A stretch of DNA of 39,488 nucleotides from positions 1-39,488 of the forward strand of contig JAAFID010000013.1 of the NCBI GenBank assembly GCA_013297765.1, given 5' to 3'. Position 1 is the stretch's first letter. Each line of letters starts with the position of its first letter. Position numbers and translations under genes: made by a program. The notes under the pieces were generated by a model. It had not been told where the DNA came from, did not search any database, and saw only the letters and a list, made by a program, of their open reading frames with translations. This document shows positions 9,053-16,240 of the stretch, one piece after another. Origin of the DNA: Cytophagales bacterium (lineage in GTDB: Bacteria > Bacteroidota > Bacteroidia > Cytophagales > Cytophagaceae).

Positions 9053-9346
9053 ATGAAAAAAATCATATATCTATCACTCCTATTGGCCTTCATATCCGTA
9101 GGAAATATAGTAGCACAAACAAGTGCTAGCAATCATGAACATGAAACTGAACCTCCAGAACCGAAAGAAGAAATACGGATGGAAAAGAAACATGCTAAAA
9201 TTCACGAACGCAAAGTGCAAAGAGAAAAGTTAAGACATGCAAAACACAATTTAAAAATGGAAAGATATAGGCAAAAACATACTCCAGCAATTACATCTGG
9301 TGCAGTAGGCTACGATGGTGTGGCACATAAAAGACGAAGAAAATAA
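9053..9346 (+). CDS. Short exported, highly charged protein of unknown function
   Basis: From the ATG at 9053 the product is 97 residues. It has a clear Lys-Lys plus hydrophobic signal peptide ending at VAQT (about residue 21), then an acidic stretch (HEHETEPPEPKEE), then a very basic helical stretch rich in Lys, Arg and His (about residues 45-80), ending in KRRRK. An in-frame TTA/ATG extension upstream adds 23 residues before the signal peptide and is rejected. Charge-segregated small exported proteins can bind polyanions or act in acid or metal stress, but nothing here proves that. It has its own terminator. Confidence 0.65.
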   Translation: MKKIIYLSLLLAFISVGNIVAQTSASNHEHETEPPEPKEEIRMEKKHAKIHERKVQREKLRHAKHNLKMERYRQKHTPAITSGAVGYDGVAHKRRRK

Positions 9347-9368
9347 CAAATAGCTTTTCCATGATTAC

Positions 9369-9405
9369 AAAAAAAACGGCAACAGCGATGTTGCCGTTTT
9401 TTTTT
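9369..9405 (+). terminator. Strong rho-independent terminator
   Basis: An 8-bp CGGCAACA/TGTTGCCG stem (9377-9396) with a stable GCGA loop is followed by nine T. The A-tract on the left means it could also work on the other strand, but no minus-strand gene ends here. Confidence 0.93.
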
Positions 9406-9445
9406 GTAAATGAGAATTTAAAAATTCCCCTACTACACCTAGCCA

Positions 9446-9493
9446 TTTTTAATCTCCAAATATATGTTTAAACATATATTTGGAGATTAAAAA
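9446..9493. repeat. Perfect 48-bp palindrome
   Basis: Bases 9446-9469 are the exact reverse complement of 9470-9493 with no spacer; the centre is GTTTAAAC. Arms read outward through AATCTCCAAATATAT. It lies in the gap between a terminator (9369-9405) and the cytochrome-like gene at 9581. It is too AT-rich and lacks the shape of an ordinary terminator. Confidence 0.95.
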
Positions 9494-9580
9494 ATATTTT
9501 ACATTCTTTACAAAAGAATATTTATTCTTGCAAAAATCATATTTCAACTTTCTAAACTTATTATCCTACCTATTTCGTAT

Positions 9581-10435
9581 ATGAAAATTAAATTCTCTAA
9601 AATCATAACTACTACAGCAGGGTGTGGCTTACTATTAGCCATGTGTGCCGCTGTATTGAAAGACGATGGCATAGCAGGTCGAACTGGTGCTCCTGGTGAA
9701 ACAAACTGTACCAATTGCCACAAAGCCGCAGTGAATTCTGGCGGCGGCTCTATTTCAATAAGTTCAAATATCCCTAAAGATGGATATAAACCAAATATAG
9801 TTTATAAAATGACTGTGACTATCTCACAAACAGGAGTTTCACTATTTGGCTTAGGTGTCGAGGCGTTAAATGACAACAATAGCAATGCTGGCACACTCAT
9901 CGTAACTAATTCGGGAGAAACAAAACTGCTTACCTCGGCAGGTAAAACCAATGTAGTACATCAATTGAACGGCGGCCAAGTATCTACCCCTGGGGCAAAA
10001 ACATTTACCTTTGACTGGAAAGCACCAGCAACAGATATAGGCAACGTAACATTTTATGCCGCAGGATTAGCGGCTAATGGAGATACCAAGGACGATGCTG
10101 GCGATAAAACATATACAACAAAATTCACTGTATCTGCTGCTTCTGTCGCTAGTGTATTGGAAAACAAAGAAATATCTGTTACCAATTTAGCTCTATTTCC
10201 TAATCCCTCGCAAGACAATGTAAATTTGAGATATGAATTAAAAAAAGATGGATTAGTAACCATAGAATTATATAACGCTAATGGAGATTTATTAAATACG
10301 CTTTTCTCAGATATTAAAAATGCAGGCTCATACACAGAAAATTATAATCTTAAAGCGAACTATGCATCTGGAATATATTTTATCAAAATAAAAACTGACA
10401 ATCAAATTACTGGTCACACCCTAATTCTTGAATAA
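9581..10435 (+). CDS. Secreted CxxCH protein with choice-of-anchor V-like domain and T9SS type A sorting domain
   Basis: This 284-residue protein has an N-terminal signal segment (about 5-25). A GRTGAPGETNCTNCH segment follows, with a CxxCH haem-attachment motif at about residues 43-47, then a reelin-like/choice-of-anchor V beta domain. The last roughly 75 residues, starting at LALFPNPSQDNV and ending in GHTLILE, are a type A sorting domain for the type IX secretion system. It is therefore expected to be exported across the outer membrane and attached to the surface or released. CxxCH suggests a covalently bound haem, although only one motif is present and no distal Met is obvious. It heads a run of same-strand genes (10528, 10914, 11810). 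A possible -7 element TATTCTTG lies at 9523-9530. Confidence 0.85.
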   Translation: MKIKFSKIITTTAGCGLLLAMCAAVLKDDGIAGRTGAPGETNCTNCHKAAVNSGGGSISISSNIPKDGYKPNIVYKMTVTISQTGVSLFGLGVEALNDNNSNAGTLIVTNSGETKLLTSAGKTNVVHQLNGGQVSTPGAKTFTFDWKAPATDIGNVTFYAAGLAANGDTKDDAGDKTYTTKFTVSAASVASVLENKEISVTNLALFPNPSQDNVNLRYELKKDGLVTIELYNANGDLLNTLFSDIKNAGSYTENYNLKANYASGIYFIKIKTDNQITGHTLILE

Positions 10436-10446
10436 AAATTACTTAG

Positions 10447-10490
10447 GCATTTCTAATCTTAAAAAATTATAGGTTAGAAATGCTACTATT
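10447..10490 (+). terminator. Hairpin after the sorting-domain gene
   Basis: A 13-bp stem with one G.U pair (10447-10459 with 10471-10483, 11-base AT loop) is followed by TACTATTTTTG. The T-run is short and interrupted, so termination may be partial. A -7-like TATTTTTG (10487-10494) overlaps its end and could start transcription of the next gene. Confidence 0.6.
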
Positions 10491-10527
10491 TTTGCCTTCA
10501 ATTTAAAGCAACTTATAAAATGGTTTT

Positions 10528-10893
10528 ATGAATATTAAAATAATACTGATGATTTTACTAGCTATGGCAATGACTTATTGTACTTTCAACAAGTACGACG
10601 ACTTGCACCCGAAGCAAAGTATAAATTGCGATACAAGTATAGTGATATCGTATGCCAAAACAATAGCTCCACTGATGGAAAAACATTGCAATAATTGTCA
10701 CAATGTAAATGATGCCGCCACTATCGGAGGCGGTACTTTCTTAGACAACTACGACGATGTCGCAAATAACATCGAAGATGTGTTGAAAAGTATTTCTGGG
10801 AAAAACTATAAAATGCCTAAAAATGGCCCCAAGCTAGACACTTGTGACATATATGCTATTCAAAAATGGATGAACAAAAAAATGCCATTATAA
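10528..10893 (+). CDS. Small monohaem c-type cytochrome-like lipoprotein or periplasmic protein
   Basis: This 121-residue protein has an N-terminal hydrophobic export segment ending at MTYC, which could be a weak lipobox with Cys18. One haem motif CNNCH follows (about residues 54-58), and a YKMPKNGPKL segment near residue 93 supplies a likely distal Met ligand. This is the layout of short Bacteroidota cytochrome c domains found alone or fused to other electron-transfer modules. It is 92 bases behind the surface CxxCH protein and 20 bases before the DUF5777 gene start, so it probably shares a transcript with the latter. Electron donor and acceptor are not known. Confidence 0.82.
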   Translation: MNIKIILMILLAMAMTYCTFNKYDDLHPKQSINCDTSIVISYAKTIAPLMEKHCNNCHNVNDAATIGGGTFLDNYDDVANNIEDVLKSISGKNYKMPKNGPKLDTCDIYAIQKWMNKKMPL

Positions 10894-10913
10894 AATTATA
10901 TTTAATCATTCTT

Positions 10914-11810
10914 ATGCAGAAAAATAATATTGCGTTAATCATTGGCTTTTGTTTATCTACACTACAAGTAACAGCACAAGACGACTTACTAGAGTCTCTT
11001 AATAATGAGCAATCAAAAAAGAAAAGTCTCACCATTGCATCGTTCAAAGGTACTAGGCTTATCAATTCTCCCACACTTGAGGTTGTAGGTCGCAGAGCAC
11101 TTGATTTTCGCATTGCACATCGTTTTGGACCATTCAACAGTGGATATCAAAATTTTTGGGGAATAGACGGGCCTGCAACCATAAAACTCTCTTTTGAATA
11201 TAGTTTTGATGGTAGATTTATGTTTGGCATAGGCAGAAGCTCGGCTCAAAAACTTTATGATGGATTTTTGAAGTATCGTTTATTGAGACAAACGACAAAA
11301 AACGAAATGCCTATTAGCGTTACTTTATATGCCTCTGCAAATATTAACGGTCAAAAGCAAGAATCGCTTCCCTACTACCATAATTTTACAGGCAGAATGT
11401 CTTATGCCTATCAAATCATTATAGGTAGAAAATTCAACGAACACCTAACACTTCAGGTAAGCCCAACAATTATTCATTACAACTTGGTAGAAAAATCTAC
11501 AGATAAAAATACCACTATGGCAGTAATAGGTGCAGGAAGATTAAAATTCACAAGAAGTATGGCACTTACTTTTGAATATGGTATGAGGCTGAAAGGAATG
11601 ACCAATGATTTCTCTAGTTATTTCAACACCGCTAGTTTGGGCATAGATATAGAAACTGGCGGACATATATTTCAAATGTTTGTAACCAACTCAACAGGAA
11701 TGAACGAGGTACAATACATCCCCTATACCAATACCTCTTGGAAAGATGGGGGTATAAGGCTTGGCTTTAATGTTTCTAGAGTATTTGCAATTGGAAATAG
11801 AAAAAAATAA
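10914..11810 (+). CDS. DUF5777-family outer-membrane beta-barrel protein
   Basis: From the ATG at 10914 the protein is 298 residues. A signal peptide ends near VTAQDD, and the rest is barrel-like with the DUF5777 features I recognise: IAHRFGPFNSG, a GIGRSS segment, YDGFLKYRLLRQ, and a C-terminal DIETGGHIFQMFVTNSTGMNE. An upstream in-frame ATG (10866) overlaps the cytochrome gene and would spoil the signal peptide, so it is rejected. In other Bacteroidota this family is found near YceI proteins and cytochromes, as here. Its stop overlaps the YceI start by one base (TAATG), so the two are translationally coupled. The function of the family is undetermined. Confidence 0.85.
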   Translation: MQKNNIALIIGFCLSTLQVTAQDDLLESLNNEQSKKKSLTIASFKGTRLINSPTLEVVGRRALDFRIAHRFGPFNSGYQNFWGIDGPATIKLSFEYSFDGRFMFGIGRSSAQKLYDGFLKYRLLRQTTKNEMPISVTLYASANINGQKQESLPYYHNFTGRMSYAYQIIIGRKFNEHLTLQVSPTIIHYNLVEKSTDKNTTMAVIGAGRLKFTRSMALTFEYGMRLKGMTNDFSSYFNTASLGIDIETGGHIFQMFVTNSTGMNEVQYIPYTNTSWKDGGIRLGFNVSRVFAIGNRKK

Positions 11811-12364
11811 TGAAAATGATATATAAAACTACACTTACTCTTTTATTGGCCTCTTCACTTTCGCTCAACTATTTGATAGGTCAGGTGGTAAAAAGCGAAT
11901 CGGCATCGGTCAATTTTTTATCCAAAACACCCTTGGAAGATATTGATGCCACTAGCAAAGAAGTAGTATCCGTTATCAATACCGAGAAAAATCAGATTGC
12001 CTTTTCCATTCCCAACAAAAGTTTCAAATTTGATAATTCATTGATGGAAGAGCATTTCAATGAAAAATATATGGAGAGTGAAAAATTTCCCAATTCTACT
12101 TTCTCTGGAACAATAAATGACGAAATAGATTATAAGCAAGACACTGATAAAAAGATTACTGTAACAGGAAAATTAAAAATTCACGGGGTAGAAAAAGTAG
12201 TCACTCTACCAGGATTTATAAGAATTGCCAACGGGAAATTAAATGTTCAAACCCAATTCATGGTAAAAACTGCCGATTATAAAATAGACATTCCTACACT
12301 AGTATTTGAAAAAATAGCCCAAGAAATAAAAGTTACAGTAAGTGGGATTTATCCTTTAAAATAA
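11810..12364 (+). CDS. YceI-family periplasmic lipocalin-like protein
   Basis: This 184-residue exported protein has a signal peptide to about residue 24 (cleavage near LIGQ). A YceI-type barrel follows, with typical segments FSIPNKSFKFDN, MEEHFNEKYMESEKFPNSTFSG and the C-terminal KITVTGKLKIHGVEK. Characterised YceI proteins bind polyisoprenoid-type lipids. It is coupled to the DUF5777 gene by a one-base start/stop overlap and follows a cytochrome gene, so a role in handling a quinone-like or isoprenoid molecule at the envelope is possible but inferred. The gene converges on purM with only 16 bases between the two stops and no visible terminator. Confidence 0.92.
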   Translation: MKMIYKTTLTLLLASSLSLNYLIGQVVKSESASVNFLSKTPLEDIDATSKEVVSVINTEKNQIAFSIPNKSFKFDNSLMEEHFNEKYMESEKFPNSTFSGTINDEIDYKQDTDKKITVTGKLKIHGVEKVVTLPGFIRIANGKLNVQTQFMVKTADYKIDIPTLVFEKIAQEIKVTVSGIYPLK

Positions 12365-12380
12365 ATTAGCGACTAAATCA

Positions 12381-13547
12381 TTAATATTCAAATACTCCAT
12401 TTACACTTTTTATGGTCAATCGCTTAGTTTCACAGGCTTCTACCCTACCAATTATTTGTGCTGATACCCCGAAAGAGTTAGCAATTTGAATTAAATCAGT
12501 GGCATATTTTCCATCAATATATATTTCCAATCGATGCCCCATATTAAACACCTTGTACATTTCTTGCCAGTCTGTTTGACTTTGCTCATGAATGATACGG
12601 AATAATGGAGGAATTTCGAATAAATTATCCTTTATCACGTGCAACTTTTCTATAAAGTGCAATACTTTGGTTTGTGCCCCTCCGCTGCAATGTACTACTC
12701 CACCTATTAGGCTTCTATACTCTTTCAATATTACCTGCATAATGGGTGCATAAGTGCGGGTAGGCGATAGCACCAGCTTTCCCATATCTATTTCAGGCTT
12801 GTAAGGGCATGTATCGGTAAGGCTATATTTGCCCGAATAAACCAATTCTGTAGGTACGCTAGGGTCGTAGCTTTCTGGATATGTACCAGATAATTGATGG
12901 TTAAACACATCATGCCTAGCCGAGGTAAGACCATTGCTACCCATTCCACCATTGTAAGATTGCTCGTATGTAGCCTGGCCATAAGACGCAAAACCAACGA
13001 TAACGTGACCTGCAGCAATTTTTTCATTGGTAATCACTTCACTTCTTTTCATACGGGCGGCAACGGTGCTATCTACAATAATGGTACGCACCAAATCGCC
13101 GACATCAGCTGTTTCGCCTCCTGTACTGTATATTTGCATACCGTGATCTCTCAGCATTTGCAATACTTCTTCTGTACCGTTAATTATTGCTGAAATTACC
13201 TCGCCAGGAACTAATCTTTTATTGCGTCCTATGGTAGATGATAGCAAAATATTATCGGTACAGCCCACACACAGCAAATCATCGGTATTCATAATAACAG
13301 CATCTTGAGCTATGCCTCGCCATACAGACATATCACCTGTTTCTTTCCAGTAAAGATAAGCCAACGAAGATTTTGTACCCGCCCCATCGGCGTGCATAAT
13401 GTTGCAATAATCTTTATCTCCACCCAATACATCGGGTGTTATTTTGCAAAAAGCAGTTGAAAAAATTCCTTTGTCTATATTTTTGATGGCTTGATGTACA
13501 TCTTCTTTAGAGGCCGATACGCCACGTTGTTGGTATCTTTCTGACAT
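12381..13547 (-). CDS. purM: Phosphoribosylformylglycinamidine cyclo-ligase (AIR synthetase)
   Basis: PurM closes the imidazole ring to form AIR in purine synthesis, using ATP. The protein begins MSERYQQRGVSASKEDVH and continues with the HADGAGTKSS segment that forms the nucleotide site. A GGETADVGDLVRT segment lies in the middle and GHRLEIYI near the C-terminus. The 388-residue length matches the longer Bacteroidota form. The ATG at 13547 is preferred over 13556 (three codons longer) because the family starts at MS-RY-QRGVSA. It stands alone on the minus strand, converging with the YceI gene. Confidence 0.95.
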   Translation of the reverse strand: MSERYQQRGVSASKEDVHQAIKNIDKGIFSTAFCKITPDVLGGDKDYCNIMHADGAGTKSSLAYLYWKETGDMSVWRGIAQDAVIMNTDDLLCVGCTDNILLSSTIGRNKRLVPGEVISAIINGTEEVLQMLRDHGMQIYSTGGETADVGDLVRTIIVDSTVAARMKRSEVITNEKIAAGHVIVGFASYGQATYEQSYNGGMGSNGLTSARHDVFNHQLSGTYPESYDPSVPTELVYSGKYSLTDTCPYKPEIDMGKLVLSPTRTYAPIMQVILKEYRSLIGGVVHCSGGAQTKVLHFIEKLHVIKDNLFEIPPLFRIIHEQSQTDWQEMYKVFNMGHRLEIYIDGKYATDLIQIANSFGVSAQIIGRVEACETKRLTIKSVNGVFEY

Positions 13548-13636
13548 ATTATTCAAGGGAGATAGAGGTTGTAAAGTTAAAAAAGAATTAATGTATTGAA
13601 TAGTTTATTTCCTAATTCAACCCTAGTTTTTTAGCA

Positions 13637-13666
13637 ACAAAAAAGCCATCAAAATTGATGGCCTTT
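13637..13666 (-). terminator. Terminator of tRNA-Asn
   Basis: An 8-bp GCCATCAA/TTGATGGC stem (13645-13662) gives, on the minus strand, a hairpin followed by six T, starting nine bases after the tRNA 3' end. Confidence 0.88.
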
Positions 13667-13670
13667 TATG

Positions 13671-13744
13671 CTCCCCCTCTTGGGCTTGAACCAAGGACCC
13701 CATGATTAACAGTCATGTGCTCTAACCAGCTGAGCTAAGGAGGA
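13671..13744 (-). tRNA. tRNA-Asn (anticodon GTT)
   Basis: The 74-base cloverleaf has acceptor TCCTCCT/AGGGGGA (one G.U), D arm GCTC..GAGC, anticodon stem CATGA/TCATG with loop CTGTTAA, and T arm CTTGG..CCAAG. The discriminator is G. The CCA end is not encoded (next bases CAT). It has its own consensus promoter and terminator, so it is a single-gene unit. Confidence 0.97.
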
Positions 13745-14089
13745 ATGTTTATTGCTAAACGGAGTGCAAAAATAGTTTAAGATTTTCAAAAAGCAAACTT
13801 TATTTCCCACTTTTTTAAAAATATTTTTTACACTCAATATTAAAAAATATAATCCAGTACATATCAATCAAAAAAAGATACTTTTTGACTCGTAATTTAA
13901 AAAAAACATAATGACATTATAATTTTAAATTCAACTAATTAAAATACATTTATTTGCAAAAAATAAATAAATTAAAGAAAATAACAAACGACATAATGGC
14001 TTGTTTGCTTACCAAAAATTGAATTGGCACAAATTTTACTAAATAGCAGGTACAAATTAAAAATTCTTCAACAAAACTTAGAAAAAATT
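13745..14089. other. AT-rich noncoding gap between tRNA-Asn and hsp20
   Basis: Besides the tRNA-Asn promoter, this 345-base gap is very AT-rich with no coding sign. Near its right end, TTGGCAC (14024-14030) and TTAC (14036-14039) have the spacing of a sigma-54 -24/-12 promoter, with one departure (A instead of G at the -12 GC). It points toward hsp20. Confidence 0.5.
13767..13797 (-). promoter_or_regulatory. Bacteroidota-type promoter for tRNA-Asn
   Basis: On the minus strand TTTG (13794-13797), 19 bases, then TATTTTTG (13767-13774): a full consensus match. It is directly followed by CACTCCGTTT, an element almost identical to that after the tRNA-Tyr/tuf promoter. The start is expected about 13760, some 15 bases before the tRNA. 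Confidence 0.82.
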
Positions 14090-14539
14090 ATGACACTCGT
14101 AGCCTCAAACCCAAAATTGTACAAAGATTTTGTACCTACATCATTTGCGGAATTAGTAGAGAATTTCTTCAAAGAAAATTCAGAAACCAAAACTACTTCT
14201 AATTCTGTTTTAAACTTTGTACCCAAAGTGGACATTGCCGAAACCGAAAAGCAATATGAAATAAGTTTACAAATTGCTGGCATTGACAAAGAAGACATTA
14301 AAATAGATTTTCAAGATGGAAAACTTACCATCTCTGGAGAAAGAAAATTTGAGAAAAAAGAAGAGGGCAAAAAATTTCATAAAATAGAAACTCAATACGG
14401 CTCCTTTCACCGGTCTTTTGTATTGCCTGAGCATACCAACCATGAAGCCATTGAGGCGACATTCAACAATGGTATCCTAAACATTGTTGTACCAAAAGAC
14501 GAGAAGAAAGTAACTAAAGCCACAATTGCAATTAAATAA
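14090..14539 (+). CDS. Hsp20/alpha-crystallin family small heat-shock protein
   Basis: This 149-residue small heat-shock protein is a chaperone that holds unfolding proteins in soluble oligomers. After a variable N-terminal arm (residues 1-45), the alpha-crystallin domain spans about 46-140. Features are VPKVDIAETEKQYEI, the DGKLTISGER strand and the conserved A-x-x-x-n-G-I-L motif (ATFNNGILNIVVPK), then a short Lys-rich tail ending ATIAIK with an IxI-type motif. The ATG at 14090 gives the usual family start MTLV; a TTG 22 codons upstream lies inside the putative promoter and is rejected. Its downstream partner is an HtrA protease, a sensible protein-quality pairing. Confidence 0.93.
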   Translation: MTLVASNPKLYKDFVPTSFAELVENFFKENSETKTTSNSVLNFVPKVDIAETEKQYEISLQIAGIDKEDIKIDFQDGKLTISGERKFEKKEEGKKFHKIETQYGSFHRSFVLPEHTNHEAIEATFNNGILNIVVPKDEKKVTKATIAIK

Positions 14540-14544
14540 CCAAA

Positions 14545-14575
14545 GAAGTCGTGGCAAGAAAATTGCCACGACTTC
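14545..14575 (+). terminator. Perfect 13-bp hairpin between hsp20 and the HtrA gene
   Basis: GAAGTCGTGGCAA pairs perfectly with TTGCCACGACTTC around a GAAAA loop, six bases after the hsp20 stop. There is no T-run afterwards, so it may be an mRNA-end stabiliser or a processing/partial termination site, not a simple terminator. Confidence 0.6.
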
Positions 14576-14647
14576 AAATATCACAAGAGCAAATTCGTTT
14601 ACAAGGAAATCTTCTAAAAAAACATTCCACCTTAAACAATTCTAAAT

Positions 14648-16147
14648 ATGACCAACACAAAGCAATTTTTATCTGTAGTAGCGGCATCAATATTGGGAGG
14701 AACAGCTACTTTATTTGGTTACAAAACATTTATAGAACAACCCAATCTACAATCATTCAATCAAAATCAGCCTGCTTATTTTACCAAATTTGAGTACGAT
14801 ACCGCAAAGTCGGTAGTACCCGAAGGACTCAATTTTATTCATGCTTCTGATATTGTGAGGCCCAGTGTGGTACACATTCGTACTTATTACGAAAATACAA
14901 CTGCTTCGTCACAAGGCACTCCATTTGATGAGATGCTTAAAGAATTTTATGGCGATCGTATGCCTCAAGACCGCAATCACCGTGGTGGTGGTGCCCCCCA
15001 AGAAGCTTCGGGTTCAGGAGTTATACTATCTAATGATGGATATATTGCAACCAACAACCACGTGATAGACAAAGCCGACAAAATAGAAGTGGTGCTGAAT
15101 GACAAGCGAAGCTACATCGCTAAATTAATTGGCACTGACCCTACCACAGATTTGGCATTATTAAAAATAGAAGAAAAAGGATTGCCTTTTGTAAAATATG
15201 GTAGTTCAGATAATTTGAGAGTAGGCGAATGGGTGCTGGCCGTAGGAAATCCTTTTAACCTTAACTCTACCGTTACAGCGGGTATAGTAAGTGCCAAAGG
15301 TAGAAATATCAACATATTGCGTGACAAAGATAATATGGCAATTGAGTCCTTTATACAAACTGATGCCGTAGTAAACCCAGGTAATAGTGGGGGTGCATTG
15401 GTAAATCTTAGAGGAGAATTAATTGGTATCAATACCGCCATAGCCAGCCCTACAGGCTCATACACTGGTTACTCATTTGCAGTACCAGTTACGTTGGTAG
15501 AGAAAGTAATGGAAGATTTGCTAAAACATGGCCAAGTGCAGCGTGCATTGTTAGGAATATCCATTATAGACCTCAATGCTGCGATGGCCAAGGAAAAAGG
15601 TATTAAAGATTTTGTTCATGGTATTTACGTGGGCGGTGTAAATGTAGGTAGTGCTGCGGCTGCGGCGGGACTTAAAGAAGGCGACGTAATCACTCATGTA
15701 AATGGTTTTCCCGTCAATTCGGCTTCAGAGCTACAAGAAATAGTTGCTAGAAATCGCCCTGGTGACAAAGTAAAAATAAAATATACCCGAGGCGAAAAAG
15801 TAAATGAAGTAGATGCTATATTAAAAAATAAGAGTGGTAATACTGATGTGGTAAAAAGAGAAGATAATGCGGTAAAATCGATTTTGGGTGCAGAATTTAT
15901 TGCTCCTAGTAAAAAAGATTTGGCAAAATTAAAAATTGATGGAGGAGCTATGGTACAACAAATTGGTGCTGGTAAAATGCGTGAAGCAGGCGTACCCAAT
16001 GGTTTTATCATTACCTCTATCGACAAAATCAAAATAGATTCTCCCATTCAGGCACAAGAATTGCTATCAAAAGATAGCAAAGAAGGCCATTTAATAGAAG
16101 GATACACCTTGAACGGTGAACATCGCTTTTATGGAATAGGATGGTAA
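14648..16147 (+). CDS. HtrA/DegP-family periplasmic serine protease (Do family)
   Basis: This 499-residue protease degrades misfolded envelope proteins. An N-terminal membrane or signal segment (about 8-27) is followed by a trypsin-like domain with the full triad: His138 in TNNHVI, Asp168 in TTDLALLKI and Ser247 in GNSGGAL. Two PDZ domains follow (about 285-390 and 410-495); the first has the LLGIS-type carboxylate-binding loop. Architecture and length fit the DegP/DegQ group; choosing between them is not possible from sequence. It lies 108 bases behind hsp20, separated by a stable hairpin, and has its own terminator. Confidence 0.95.
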   Translation: MTNTKQFLSVVAASILGGTATLFGYKTFIEQPNLQSFNQNQPAYFTKFEYDTAKSVVPEGLNFIHASDIVRPSVVHIRTYYENTTASSQGTPFDEMLKEFYGDRMPQDRNHRGGGAPQEASGSGVILSNDGYIATNNHVIDKADKIEVVLNDKRSYIAKLIGTDPTTDLALLKIEEKGLPFVKYGSSDNLRVGEWVLAVGNPFNLNSTVTAGIVSAKGRNINILRDKDNMAIESFIQTDAVVNPGNSGGALVNLRGELIGINTAIASPTGSYTGYSFAVPVTLVEKVMEDLLKHGQVQRALLGISIIDLNAAMAKEKGIKDFVHGIYVGGVNVGSAAAAAGLKEGDVITHVNGFPVNSASELQEIVARNRPGDKVKIKYTRGEKVNEVDAILKNKSGNTDVVKREDNAVKSILGAEFIAPSKKDLAKLKIDGGAMVQQIGAGKMREAGVPNGFIITSIDKIKIDSPIQAQELLSKDSKEGHLIEGYTLNGEHRFYGIGW

Positions 16148-16170
16148 TAGTTGTTTAGTTGTGAATGTTG

Positions 16171-16204
16171 CCTGTCTGCACGTAAGTGTAGGCAGGTTTT
16201 TTTA
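16171..16204 (+). terminator. Terminator of the HtrA gene
   Basis: An 11-bp stem with G.U pairs (16171-16181 with 16186-16196, loop GTAA) is followed by eight T. It lies between the HtrA stop and the aldehyde dehydrogenase start. Confidence 0.88.
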
Positions 16205-16240
16205 TTTATATTCACATATAATTTCCATTTCCCTATTTCT

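Noticed and set aside
10866-10913. Upstream ATG of the DUF5777 gene overlapping the cytochrome gene
   Set aside because: The ATG at 10914 begins a normal signal peptide; the longer form would bury it.
16151-16240. Open frame extending the aldehyde dehydrogenase upstream
   Set aside because: It runs through the HtrA terminator and gives a Cys-rich N-terminus foreign to the family; the ATG at 16241 is the natural start.
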